Positions 1 through 7,982 of a stretch of 19,716 bases of DNA are shown here, piece after piece (the stretch's first letter is position 1; the number at the start of each line of letters is the position of its first letter). The position numbers and the translations under genes were made by a program. Source of the stretch: Pseudomonadota bacterium (lineage in GTDB: Bacteria > Myxococcota > Myxococcia > Myxococcales > Anaeromyxobacteraceae); the NCBI GenBank assembly GCA_023419875.1, contig JAEZXM010000354.1, positions 1 through 19,716 on the forward strand. Reading direction: 5' to 3'. The notes under the pieces were generated by a model. The model did not search any database. It was given only the letters and a program-made list of their open reading frames with translations, and had not been told where the DNA came from.

Positions 1-88
1 CGAGCCAAGGATCACCTCCCGGCGATCCCCGCATCATGATCCCCTGAATCGGGCCCGCAAGACGGGTCCGAAAACCCCATTCAGTCCC

Positions 89-109
89 ATCGGTTGGCTG
101 CTAACCGAT
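89..109 (-). terminator. Candidate terminator hairpin downstream of the TPR/peptidase gene
   Basis: A perfect 7-bp inverted repeat (ATCGGTT at 89-95, AACCGAT at 103-109) encloses a 7-nt loop. It lies about 37 bp beyond the stop codon of the minus-strand gene that ends at 146. Read on the minus strand, a TTTT run follows only after a gap of about 16 nt, so it is not a textbook intrinsic terminator. The rest of 1-145 shows no gene. Confidence 0.35.
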
Positions 110-145
110 CGGCATTGGTTCTAGACGGGTCTCCGTCCGGCGCCG

Positions 146-2902
146 TCAGGGAGCGGGCAGCTCTCCCTCCGGCGCCGGGGCGTCCCCGAGGAGCAGCGCG
201 CAGCTCCCGCCGGCGCACCGGTAGCGGCCGGGTACGACGAGCCGCGGGAGCTCGGGGTCGAGGAACGGCACGGAGTGCGGAACGCCCTCGAAGGCCTCGG
301 CGCCCGGGACCGGATGGCCGCTCCCCGGGAGCACGCTCGCGACCCGGCCGTCGGGCCCGAGCACGAGCACCACCCGCTCGTCGGCCTCCGCAGCGGCGTC
401 GCTCGCCGGCTGGACCGCGAGGATGCGCCGCCGGACCTTCTCGGTTCGGGCGCGGGCGACGAGCTTCGCGACCTTCGCCTTGCCGGCGAGCACGCCGAGC
501 CGTCGCCGCGACGCGGGATCCGGCTCGACGGCGAGCGCGGCGGAATACGCGGCGATCGCCCGGGCGCGCTCCCCGCGCCGCTCGCGGATCTGCCCCAGGT
601 GACGCCAGCCCTCGGCGGTCTCCTCGATCGCGAGCGACGCGGCCACCTGGCGCTCGGCCTCGGCGAGCCGGCCCTGGCGGAAGCGGACCCAGCCGAGCGT
701 GTCCCACGCGCTGGAGAGCAACCCGATCACGGTGATCTCCTCCGCGCTCGGCGCGCCGGAGGCGGCCCGCCGGATCACGGCGCCGTGCTCCGCGATGGCC
801 GCGTCGGCCCAGATCGCGGCCTGGTCGAGCTCCAGGCCGAACTCGACCAGCGAGTAGGCGGCGTTGTTGAGCACGAGCGCATAGTCCCGCCGCCCCTCGT
901 CGGCCTCCACGTCGCCGAAGGCCGGGGGCTTCTCCGCCGCCAGGACGGCGCGCTCGAGGTCCGCGACCCCCTGCTTCCGCTGGCCGGCGGCGATGCGCGC
1001 CCGGCCGAGATCGACGAGCAGGGCGGGTTCCTCCACGGGCAATTCCTTCACCACGCGCTCGAGGTGCGGGACCGACTGGCTCGCCCGGCCCAGCGCCACG
1101 AGCGACTCCCCGAGGCTCCGCCGCGCCGGCAGGTGGTCGGGCGCGATGGCGAGCTGCCTGCGGAACGCCGCCACAGCCTCCTCGCGGCGGCCCTGGACGA
1201 CGAGGGACCGGCCGAGGTGGTACCAGGCGTGCCCGTGACGGGGGGCGTGCCGGACCTGGCGGCGGAACGAAGCCTCGGCGTCCTTGGGGCGGTGCATCTC
1301 GAAGAGCAGGACGCCCCGGTCGTCCCACGCCTCCGGGTGATCGGGATCGAGCTCCACCGCCTGATCGAACAGGGCGAGCGCCTGTTCCAGCCGGCCGAGG
1401 CCCATCTCGAGCTGGGCGTCGCGGAGGAGCGTCTCGGTGCGGAGGCGGGTGGGGTTCCCGCAGTGCCGCTCGAACCGCTCCCGGAACTGCGCGATCTCGC
1501 GTCGCTCGCGCTCGGTGAGCTCGACATGATCGAGGTCGAGGGCCCGCTGCTGCTCGGCGGTGGCCTCCTCGCATCGCCCGAGCGCGGACAGCGCCCGCGC
1601 CCGCATCGTCCGGGCGTAGGGGCTCCACGGCGCGATCTCGATGGCCCGATCGGCGGCCCGGGCTGCGTCCTGGGGTCGGTCGCGGACGAGGTCTCCCGCG
1701 AGCTGCGCCTGCAGGTCGGCCCGGTGCGGCGCGAGGGCGAGCGCCTTGCGGAGCGCCGCCTCGCGCTCCTCGACCGCGGACGCGGGCAGGACGTCGGCGA
1801 GGAGGCTCCACGCGTCCGGATCCTCCGGGTGCGCCTCGACCGCCCGCCGCGCCAGCGCGAGCCGCCCCGCCGACCGGTGCCGGGCCATGAAGGTCAGCGC
1901 CCTCACGTGGTTCGGGTCCTCCCGCAGTGCCGCGTCCAGCTCCGCCTGGAGGTCGGCGGGCTTCCAGGCCCGCGGCAGGTCGAGGCGCATGGTGTGGACC
2001 TCGGCCGCGGAGAGGACCCGGACTTCGACCTTCGGCTCGACCGTCGCCCGGACCTCGCGGCTCGGGCTTCGCAGGTTGCGCGCGCGCTCGGCGAGGATCC
2101 TGTCGAGGGCCTGGAGCCCGTCGGGAGACTCGAGGCTCCACTCCGGAAACGAGCGGTTCCACGCCGCGCTCGCGGCCTCGCCCGCCTGGAGCCGCCGCTG
2201 GTACGACGCGAACGCCTCGGGCCTCTCGGCCAGGAGCGTCCGCACGAGGAGCCAGCTCGAGGCGTACCGGCGCGCGTCCTGGTCGCGGTCCGGGCGATCC
2301 CAGGTGAGGAGGTCCTTGGCCGACGACAGCTCGTCCGGCGCCATGTACTCCGCCATCCAGGCGTCGGGGAGCGTGCCCAGCACGCGTTGCCCCTCGGAGC
2401 CGACCCGCCCCATGGACGAGGCCCACTGGGCGATGCCCTCGGCGAACCAGCGCGGCTGCCGCGGGATGACCTGCATGAGGAGCGCGTGGGCGAGCTCGTG
2501 CGCCACGACGACGCCCATGTCGTCGGGCCGCCCATCCATGAGGAGGAGCTGTCCGCGGCCGGTCGGCGAGGTGTGCGCCCACCCCGCGACGCGGCGGTCG
2601 CCGGTGAACTGGTGCAGGTCGCTCAGGTTGGCGAACGCCACCGCCTGGACCGGCGGGGTGGAGGCCGGGAGCTCGAGCGCGAGCGCCTCGACGAGGAGCG
2701 TGCGCATGAGCTCCAGCTCCCGGACCATGCGCAGCGACTCGAGATCCTCGAGGTCGGTGCGCAGGACGAAGTGGTCCGACGTGAGCTGGCGCCAGGTGGC
2801 GGAGGGGGCGGCCGCGGCGGCGCCTGCCCAGGCGAGCGCGGCGATCCCCGCCGAGAGTCGCAGTCCGCGGCCACGCGGCGTCCAGTGCTCGTTTCCTGCC
2901 AT
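146..2902 (-). CDS. Secreted gluzincin-like metallopeptidase with TPR repeats
   Basis: The product is 918 aa and is predicted to be exported. It has an N-terminal signal peptide (basic MAGNEHWTPRGRGLRL, then an Ala-rich core to about residue 32). A peptidase-MA-like/DUF1570-type domain covers roughly residues 38-270. It contains the zinc motif HELAH (135-139) and a downstream WFAEG whose Glu155 is the likely third ligand. From about residue 325 to 820 there are many TPR units, for example the ALFDQAVELDPDHPEAWDDRG type. A short C-terminal domain has a Cys pair (RCAGGSC). The ATG at 2902 was chosen over one ten codons upstream because GGAGG sits 5 nt before it and the signal peptide starts there. 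By family knowledge it would be a periplasmic or surface peptidase or scaffold. The substrate is unknown, and proteolysis is inferred from the motif only. It diverges from the hydrolase gene, with 92 bp between the starts. Confidence 0.82.
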   Translation of the reverse strand: MAGNEHWTPRGRGLRLSAGIAALAWAGAAAAAPSATWRQLTSDHFVLRTDLEDLESLRMVRELELMRTLLVEALALELPASTPPVQAVAFANLSDLHQFTGDRRVAGWAHTSPTGRGQLLLMDGRPDDMGVVVAHELAHALLMQVIPRQPRWFAEGIAQWASSMGRVGSEGQRVLGTLPDAWMAEYMAPDELSSAKDLLTWDRPDRDQDARRYASSWLLVRTLLAERPEAFASYQRRLQAGEAASAAWNRSFPEWSLESPDGLQALDRILAERARNLRSPSREVRATVEPKVEVRVLSAAEVHTMRLDLPRAWKPADLQAELDAALREDPNHVRALTFMARHRSAGRLALARRAVEAHPEDPDAWSLLADVLPASAVEEREAALRKALALAPHRADLQAQLAGDLVRDRPQDAARAADRAIEIAPWSPYARTMRARALSALGRCEEATAEQQRALDLDHVELTERERREIAQFRERFERHCGNPTRLRTETLLRDAQLEMGLGRLEQALALFDQAVELDPDHPEAWDDRGVLLFEMHRPKDAEASFRRQVRHAPRHGHAWYHLGRSLVVQGRREEAVAAFRRQLAIAPDHLPARRSLGESLVALGRASQSVPHLERVVKELPVEEPALLVDLGRARIAAGQRKQGVADLERAVLAAEKPPAFGDVEADEGRRDYALVLNNAAYSLVEFGLELDQAAIWADAAIAEHGAVIRRAASGAPSAEEITVIGLLSSAWDTLGWVRFRQGRLAEAERQVAASLAIEETAEGWRHLGQIRERRGERARAIAAYSAALAVEPDPASRRRLGVLAGKAKVAKLVARARTEKVRRRILAVQPASDAAAEADERVVLVLGPDGRVASVLPGSGHPVPGAEAFEGVPHSVPFLDPELPRLVVPGRYRCAGGSCALLLGDAPAPEGELPAP

Positions 2903-2921
2903 TCCCCCTCCGGATGCGGTT

Positions 2922-2931
2922 TGAACGTTCA
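2922..2931. promoter_or_regulatory. Palindrome in the divergent intergenic region, possible operator
   Basis: TGAACGTTCA is a perfect 10-bp palindrome midway between the divergent starts at 2902 (-) and 2995 (+). It is in AT-richer sequence than its surroundings, which fits a shared promoter region. An operator role is inferred. No clear -35/-10 pair was recognised on either strand. Confidence 0.25.
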
Positions 2932-2994
2932 CAATCTACCTCGACCTCTGGCGGCCGCGGTATGTTCCCCGGCCACACGGAAACGGAGCCGCGC

Positions 2995-4047
2995 GTGTCC
3001 GAGCCTGCCGCCGTCCCGCCGATCCCCTGGGGGGAGCTTCGCGGGCGCAGCCTGCTCGGGACGGCGCCCCCGCCGGGCCAGGAGGACGCGCTCCGCTGCG
3101 GCCGCGTCCGGCGGGTCATGCTCTCGATGCAGCGCGCCTCGTGGGAGCAGGGCGTCGCCGCCCAGGCGAGCCTGGAGGAGGGGGACTGGGACCTCGCCAC
3201 GCTGCTCGCGCGCGAGGCGGTGCTCCGGCAGGACGCGTCGGGCCGGCTCGCGCAGCTGTACGAGGATCGCGGGGTCACCGACGCGGCCGCGCCCGGCGAG
3301 GCGGTCGTGTTCGCTGCGCTCGCGACCGGGGACGCGACCCTGCGCCGGGCGGTGGAGCGGCTGCTCGGCTGGTTGCTGCAAGAGGCCCCGCGCAGCGCGG
3401 CCGGGGTCCTCTACCACCAGGTGCCGAACCCCGACGGCGAGCTCTGGAGCGACTCGGCCTGGATGGCCCCGCCGTTCCTCGCGCTCGTCGGGCAGCCCGG
3501 CGAGGCGCTCCGCCAGCTCCGCGGTCTCCGGGCGCGGCTCCTCGTGCCCGGGCGCGGGCTCTTCGCGCACCGCTGGAACGAGACGAAGGGCAGCTTCGCC
3601 CGGGCGGCGCCGTGGGGCGTCGGCAATGGCTGGGTGGCGGCCGGAATCGTGCGGGTGATGGGACATCTCCCCGACTCGATGTCGGCCGAGCGCGAGGAGC
3701 TCGCCGGATGGGTGCGGGAGCTGATCGCGGCCTCCCTCGCGCTGCAGCGTGCGGACGGCCTCTTCCACGACGTCCTCGACGACCCGTCCACCTTCGTCGA
3801 GACGAACCTCGCGCAGATGCTCGCCTGGACGATCTACCGCGGCGTCGTGGCGGGTTGGCTCGAGCGAGGGCTCCTCGCGCGCGCCGAGGTCATGAGGTCG
3901 GCGGCGGTCGGCAAGGTGGATCGGAGCGGCTACGTGCAGGGCGTGTGCGGGGCACCGTTCTTCGACCGGCCCGGGGTCGCCACCGAGGGCCAGGCGTTCT
4001 TCCTCATGATGGAGGCGGCGCGGCGGGGCGTGCTCGCGAAGGGGTGA
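2995..4047 (+). CDS. Glycoside hydrolase family 88/105-like (unsaturated glycuronyl hydrolase)
   Basis: The product is 350 aa and looks like a six-hairpin (alpha/alpha) glycosidase. Members of GH88/GH105 remove the unsaturated uronic acid left by polysaccharide lyases. Visible family signatures are LWSDSAWMAPPFLA, where Asp153 aligns with the catalytic Asp of YteR-type enzymes, then FAHRWNE (about 190-196), the aromatic/Gly motif WGVGNGW (207-213), and a C-terminal YVQGVCGAPFFDRPG followed by TEGQAFFLMM. There is no signal peptide, so it is probably cytoplasmic, as usual for GH105. The start is set at GTG 2995, preceded by GGAG at 6 nt; ATG 2962 in the same frame is an alternative. It is followed after 3 bp by the NTF2-like gene, so the two are probably co-transcribed. 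The exact sugar substrate cannot be told from the sequence. No polysaccharide lyase or transporter is nearby. Confidence 0.78.
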   Translation: MSEPAAVPPIPWGELRGRSLLGTAPPPGQEDALRCGRVRRVMLSMQRASWEQGVAAQASLEEGDWDLATLLAREAVLRQDASGRLAQLYEDRGVTDAAAPGEAVVFAALATGDATLRRAVERLLGWLLQEAPRSAAGVLYHQVPNPDGELWSDSAWMAPPFLALVGQPGEALRQLRGLRARLLVPGRGLFAHRWNETKGSFARAAPWGVGNGWVAAGIVRVMGHLPDSMSAEREELAGWVRELIAASLALQRADGLFHDVLDDPSTFVETNLAQMLAWTIYRGVVAGWLERGLLARAEVMRSAAVGKVDRSGYVQGVCGAPFFDRPGVATEGQAFFLMMEAARRGVLAKG

Positions 4048-4050
4048 AGC

Positions 4051-4461
4051 ATGGCGGGTGACGAGGTGCTGGCCGAGGAGCTGGTGGCGCTCGAGCGCGC
4101 GGCGCTCGCGAGGTGGTGCAGCGGCGATCCGTCGGGCTTCCTCGAGCTCTCCGCGCCCGACGTCGTCTACTTCGACCCGTACCGCGAGCGGCGCGTGGAC
4201 GGCATCGCCGCGCTCACGCGGATCTACGAGGAGCTCCGGGGGAAGATCTTCGCGAAGCGGTTCGAGCTCCTGAACCCGCACGTGCAGCGGGTCGGCGACT
4301 GCGCCGTGCTCACGTTCAACTTCGTCTCGTACGGCGGGAGCGAGGGGGGCGAGCTCCGGTGGAACTGCACCGAGGTGTTCCGGCGGGACGCCGAGGGGTG
4401 GCGGATCATCCAGACGCACTGGAGCTACACGTGGCCGCCGCCGAAGGGGTACGGGGGGTGA
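4051..4461 (+). CDS. NTF2/SnoaL-like domain protein (DUF4440 type)
   Basis: The product is 136 aa, the normal size for a single cone-shaped alpha+beta NTF2-like domain. It starts with an amphipathic helix (LAEELVALERAALARWCSGD). The typical acidic/aromatic strand SAPDVVYFDPY follows, then a helix around IAALTRIYEEL, and the closing beta sheet ends with NCTEVFRRDAEGWRIIQTHWSY, the recurring WRI.. H.S signature of SnoaL-like/DUF4440 proteins. Such proteins act as small-molecule isomerases, hydrolases or binding domains, and the fold alone does not tell which. The ATG lies 3 bp after the hydrolase stop, so expression is probably coupled. A role in the same sugar-related step is inferred from position only. 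Confidence 0.75.
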   Translation: MAGDEVLAEELVALERAALARWCSGDPSGFLELSAPDVVYFDPYRERRVDGIAALTRIYEELRGKIFAKRFELLNPHVQRVGDCAVLTFNFVSYGGSEGGELRWNCTEVFRRDAEGWRIIQTHWSYTWPPPKGYGG

Positions 4462-4506
4462 GGCGAGGATGCACCCGTGTTGACCACCGATCTTGCGCCG
4501 CCTCAC
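4458..4506. terminator. Inverted repeat spanning both convergent stop codons
   Basis: GTGAGGCG (4458-4465) and its exact reverse complement CGCCTCAC (4499-4506) flank a 33-nt spacer. They include the stop codons of the NTF2-like gene (+) and the HNH gene (-). It could serve as a bidirectional terminator for the convergent pair, but there is no T-tract and the loop is long. Confidence 0.25.
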
Positions 4507-6161
4507 TCCGGCTTCCCGTCGAAGACCTTCCCGCCGAGGACCCACGTGAGCCCGTCCGGCGCCGTGCCGTACACCTCCAGCCGGCCGTCGTGGATGGACT
4601 TGTGGTGGAAGGCGCACGTGCCGGTCTGATTGCCCGGCTCGGTTCGGTGGCCGCCCTGGGAAAGGTAGACGAGGTGGTGCGCGTGCGCCGCCGCGTGGCT
4701 GCACCCCGGCACCGTGCACCGCCAGTCGTCGCGTTGCCGAACCTTCTGTGAGCTCGTTCTCGGCGCAGCGGGTGGCCCCCAGACGTCGAGGAAGTGCCAG
4801 GCGATGACCGCGAGGCAGCTCCCGGGCGAGATCGGTGCGCCCGCGAGGGCCCGGACTGCCTCGATGGCCTCACCGAGGAGCCGACCGACCCGCTTCGGAA
4901 CCACGGCGCCGAACTGGCCCCGTGCCCGCATCTGCCGGCTTTCCGCCTCTTCGAGCCGACGCCGGAGGGCGATGACCGTCATGGCCCGCGCGCGGGGGGT
5001 CCAGAAGGTGATCTCGGTCTCGCTGAGGTGCGAGAGCACGTGAAGCTTCTCGTAGGAGACACCGAGCCGCCGCGCCTCGCGGAGGGCCGGGCTCGCCGAA
5101 AGTCTCTGCTCGAGCGCCGCCCGCCGCTCGATGGCGCGGGTCGGTAGACCGAGCCGCTCCTCGATGAAGTGCCGGAACGTGGCAAACCCGAGCGTGAGAT
5201 GGACCCGGCTCCGCTGGAGCTGAAGGGCGAAGTACCCGAGGAGCTCGTCCCAGTCGCGACGGTGCCGCGCGAGCTGCCGGAGGGTGGCGTCGATCGCCGC
5301 CGCGGAGGTGAGCTCGTCCCACGAGATCGCCGGCGCCTGCCATGCCGGGATGGCCGGAAGGTGTCCCCAGCGATCGGTCTCGGCCTCGAGCTGGGCCTTG
5401 CGGCGGTCGAGCGCCTCAGCCGCCCGCTCCACTCGAAGCGCGCCGGGTGGCGTGGCGTCCGGATCGCCCGCATATGCCGGGAACTCGCCCAGGAACTCTT
5501 GGGCCATCGCCTCGAGCCGCTCATAGCGCTTCGAGTCCGGACCCAGCACCTGCCCGGCGACCTCCAGTGCATCGTCGATGGCCTCGAGCGCCTCCGGCTT
5601 CGTCCCGACCAGGAACCGCTCGAGCTCATCCTCCGACTCGACCGCGCTCTTCCGCGCCTGCGCGACCAGCTTCTCGAGGGACCGGACCGTCTCGAGGCCG
5701 GCCCGCTCGACCCAGTACGCCTCCACGTCGCCCTTCGCGACCGGGAGCACCACCTGCGCCGCGCGGAGCAAGACCTCGCCGCCGCGGAGAGCGTCGCGAA
5801 GGAGCGGCCGAGTCCGGAGCTCCCGCGCCAGCTGCACCAGCTTGAGCGTGGTCCGCGGCCGGAGGTCCAGCACCTCGCGGGCGTAGTCGTCGAGGTGGTA
5901 ACCGAGATCGAGGAGCCGCGAGCCGACCGTGAGCCCCGCGAGTCCCTCCGCGATGGCGAGATCGAGCGCGCCCTGGATACGAGCACCCATCGCCAGCCCG
6001 CGCTCGCAATCATCGACCACCTCGTCGCCATTGAGCAGGACGTGCACCGCCTCGAACCGGTCGAACCGCGGCAGCTCCGTCCGCGGCGGCGGCTCGAACC
6101 CCTGGCACAGGGCGCTGGCGCGCTCGCGGAGGTCGTCCGGGGGTGGAGGCGTAGCGCTCAC
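4503..6161 (-). CDS. HNH endonuclease with DUF222-like N-terminal region
   Basis: From GTG 6161 the product is 552 aa. The C-terminal 75 residues form a clear HNH (beta-beta-alpha-metal) nuclease: WRCTVPGC supplies the first Cys pair, AHAHHLV is the catalytic HH, PGNQTGTC holds the N, and FHHKSIHDG the final H, at about residues 479-527. The preceding 400+ residues are helical and rich in Leu/Arg/Glu. They resemble the long N-terminal region of DUF222/HNH proteins that occur in many copies in actinobacteria and myxobacteria. The cellular role of that family is unsettled; phage-, intron- or repair-like roles have been proposed. The open frame continues upstream to an ATG at 6245, into the IS remnant. 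GTG 6161 was chosen because the extra 28 residues look non-coding, although no Shine-Dalgarno precedes it and the start is uncertain. Its 5' side next to a dead transposase suggests an accessory location. Confidence 0.8.
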   Translation of the reverse strand: MSATPPPPDDLRERASALCQGFEPPPRTELPRFDRFEAVHVLLNGDEVVDDCERGLAMGARIQGALDLAIAEGLAGLTVGSRLLDLGYHLDDYAREVLDLRPRTTLKLVQLARELRTRPLLRDALRGGEVLLRAAQVVLPVAKGDVEAYWVERAGLETVRSLEKLVAQARKSAVESEDELERFLVGTKPEALEAIDDALEVAGQVLGPDSKRYERLEAMAQEFLGEFPAYAGDPDATPPGALRVERAAEALDRRKAQLEAETDRWGHLPAIPAWQAPAISWDELTSAAAIDATLRQLARHRRDWDELLGYFALQLQRSRVHLTLGFATFRHFIEERLGLPTRAIERRAALEQRLSASPALREARRLGVSYEKLHVLSHLSETEITFWTPRARAMTVIALRRRLEEAESRQMRARGQFGAVVPKRVGRLLGEAIEAVRALAGAPISPGSCLAVIAWHFLDVWGPPAAPRTSSQKVRQRDDWRCTVPGCSHAAAHAHHLVYLSQGGHRTEPGNQTGTCAFHHKSIHDGRLEVYGTAPDGLTWVLGGKVFDGKPE

Positions 6162-6277
6162 GATGGCGAGCGTGGCATGGGGGTCTGACAATCTCGGGCA
6201 ATCGCGGCGCGTTCCTGGTGGGGTGCAGGCGGCGTTGCGGGGCAATCGCGCCGCTCACCGGTGCCCCCGCCACCGTC

Positions 6278-6635
6278 CGCGAGCGGATCGAGCCGCTTCT
6301 CGCCGCCGCCCGCCGGAACGGGAGCGGCCGTGGGCTGCCCGGGCATGTGGAGCGCGAGCTCCGGGCCTATCTCGACTGCGGGATCCTCGCCCGAGGTTTC
6401 GCGCGAGTGCGCTGTCCCGACTGCAATTTCGAGCGGGCTCCGTTTCCAGGCAGCGCGCGACAACAAGGTGGCGTCCCGTCTCCTCGACATTTCACGAGGG
6501 CGGTGTTCGCCTGGCAGGGAGGTCCGCGCGGCGGACGGGGCGGACGAACCGCGGACCGGGGGCATCACGCTGGTCCAGCGGTTCGGCGGGGCGCTCAACC
6601 TGAACGTCCACTTACACACCCTGCCCACGGCCTCG
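6278..6635 (+). pseudogene. Remnant of an IS91-family transposase
   Basis: Two conserved blocks of the IS91-type (Y2, zinc-binding) transposase survive in different reading frames. Block 1 (about 6278-6446) reads LPGHVERELRAYLDCGILARGFARVRCPDC, shown here in part: LDCGILARGFARVRCPDC is the N-terminal zinc-binding signature. Block 2 (about 6561-6635), in another frame, reads GGITLVQRFGGALNLNVHLH, the conserved core seen just before the catalytic region. In intact members these blocks are separated by far more sequence than the roughly 115 bp here, so a large internal deletion plus a frameshift is inferred. The C-terminal catalytic part is missing, and no terminal oriIS/terIS could be identified. 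The piece is non-functional. Confidence 0.7.
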
Positions 6636-6821
6636 ACCCGCGCTACGGCGGCGATCACCGTCGGGATACACGGTGATCGAGGAGTGCGTGAACGGGCTGG
6701 CGGATCAGCTGGTGCCGTGCGCGGTGCTTCTCACGTCCGCTCCGCACGCGTGGAGCTGCGAGAGCCCTTGCCGCAACCGAGGGCTCGCGTATGCTCCGCC
6801 GAGCATCCACCAGGAGGGACG

Positions 6822-7520
6822 ATGACGCGCCATGGTCTGATCCTGCTGTTCTGCGGAGTGCTCACCCTCGCCAGCTGCGCGTCCGTCCCCAAGGCGGCCC
6901 GTGACGGCAACATGGCGGCGATCGACGCCTATCTGGCCAAGGGAGGCACGGTCAACGACCGGTTCACGGATAGTGGCGGATGCACGCTCCTTCATCCCGC
7001 GGCGGAAGGTGGCCAGATCGGCGTGGTGAAGGCCCTGCTCGATCGCGGCGCCGATCCCAATGCGCTGGGACCGCACGGCATGACGCCGCTTCACGTCGCC
7101 GCGGCGTCGCAGCAGCCCGCCGTGGCGCGTCTCCTGCTGGAGCATGGTGCCAAGCCTTCGCTCGCGATCGGCGATGAGTGGGGCAACACGCCGCTGCTCC
7201 TGGCAGTCGCCTACGTGAAGGAGAAGGACGCCTGGGTCTTCACCAGCTTTGGCGCCGTGGCCACGACCGCGAGAGGCCACGCGCCCTCGCAGGAGCTGAT
7301 CGACATCCTGATCGACGCCGGCGCGGACCTGAACGCGGGCACCGCCAAGGGGAACACTCCGCTGCACATCGCCGCCTACAAGGGGTACACCGGCGTCGTG
7401 TCGCTCCTCCTCGCACGAGGCGCGGACCGCACGGCCAGGAACGCCGGCGGCCTCACGCCCGAGGCGCTGGCCCGGCTCTACAAGAAGGAAGCGACCGCGA
7501 GGATGCTGCAGGCGCCGTAG
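6822..7520 (+). CDS. Ankyrin-repeat lipoprotein
   Basis: The product is 232 aa. It has a lipoprotein signal: a short hydrophobic segment (LILLFCGVLTLASC) with lipobox LASC and acylated Cys19. Ala/Ser at +2/+3 fits outer-membrane sorting rather than inner-membrane retention. The mature part is almost entirely ankyrin repeats: about 24-50 (degenerate), 54-84 (LLHPAAEGGQIGVVKALLDRG), 87-117 (TPLHVAAASQQPAVARLLLEHG), an irregular one at 121-172 with an inserted loop, 178-205 (NTPLHIAAYKGYTGVVSLLL), and a partial cap. The start is set by AGGAGGG six bases upstream. Ankyrin proteins bind other proteins; a periplasmic partner is likely but none is evident nearby. It stands alone between the IS remnant and a long gene-free stretch. 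Confidence 0.85.
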   Translation: MTRHGLILLFCGVLTLASCASVPKAARDGNMAAIDAYLAKGGTVNDRFTDSGGCTLLHPAAEGGQIGVVKALLDRGADPNALGPHGMTPLHVAAASQQPAVARLLLEHGAKPSLAIGDEWGNTPLLLAVAYVKEKDAWVFTSFGAVATTARGHAPSQELIDILIDAGADLNAGTAKGNTPLHIAAYKGYTGVVSLLLARGADRTARNAGGLTPEALARLYKKEATARMLQAP

Positions 7521-7982
7521 GGGCCGCTCAGGGTAACGGAGTCGACGAGCGAGCGGTACGGCTGCGAGGGCCACGCAACTCGACTTCGGCTGATCTGGTC
7601 ACCGACCCGGCATTGCCATATCCGCGGAATCAAGATCGGCGCGATTGACAGGGCTCCCTTCCTGGGTTCCGTCAGCCCCCCTCGCCAACCCCACGTAGAC
7701 GGCGCCAGGGATCGAGGTGCGCCCGCGAGCGGGAGACGGCGGATCGGGACGCTGCTTCTTGCCGCGGCCCGGACGGGCGGGGAGGCTTCGTGGGGGTTTG
7801 AACCAGCAGCGTCAGTTTTCCAGTTTTCCAGAGTGCTCGTTATCGGACGTTGATCACAGTTTGGAGTTCTTACCCGCTTCCGGCCAAGAACATGGTGAGC
7901 CATGGCAATAAGGCGACCAGATGCGTGCACCCGGAGACCTTGCGGTCCGTGGTGGTCGACAATCTAACGAAGGAGGTCATCC
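7521..7982. other. Gene-free stretch between the ankyrin gene and the small-gene pair
   Basis: These 462 bp have no open frame with convincing coding character on either strand. Visible structure includes a tandem 8-bp repeat at 7813-7828 and an inverted repeat GTTCTT/AAGAAC (7866-7871, 7886-7891, 14-nt loop). GC content drops towards the right end. Together with the neighbouring transposase remnant, this looks like degraded mobile-element or island-border DNA, but no attachment site or intact element end could be defined. Confidence 0.5.
7813..7828. repeat. Tandem 8-bp repeat CAGTTTTC x2
   Basis: CAGTTTTC occurs twice back to back and is followed by CAGAG. Multiple GTCAGTTTTC-like repeats are typical of the ends of IS21-family elements, so this may be a residual IS end. 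No istA/istB coding remnant was seen, so that reading is weak. Confidence 0.3.

Noticed and set aside
9..19. GGATCACCTCC, identical to the last bases of 16S rRNA
   Set aside because: Only 11 bases match; the preceding sequence does not resemble the conserved 16S 3' end, and no rRNA or spacer features follow.
81..3658. Very long open frames (1065 aa minus, 1127 aa plus) overlapping the TPR gene
   Set aside because: They are Arg/Pro/Gly-rich shadows produced by high GC. Only the 146-2902 frame has a signal peptide, a zinc motif and TPR repeats.
2929..4719. Long minus-strand frame of 596 codons opposite the hydrolase and NTF2 genes
   Set aside because: Composition is that of an antisense shadow and no domain is recognisable, while the plus-strand proteins match families.
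7790..7812. GGTTCAAACCC-like T-arm on the minus strand, possible tRNA end or attachment site
   Set aside because: The T-stem pairs at only two positions and there is no acceptor, anticodon or D-arm upstream.
7478..7930. 150-codon minus-strand frame in the gene-free stretch
   Set aside because: No Shine-Dalgarno, irregular composition, no recognisable domain, and it runs into the 3' end of the ankyrin gene.
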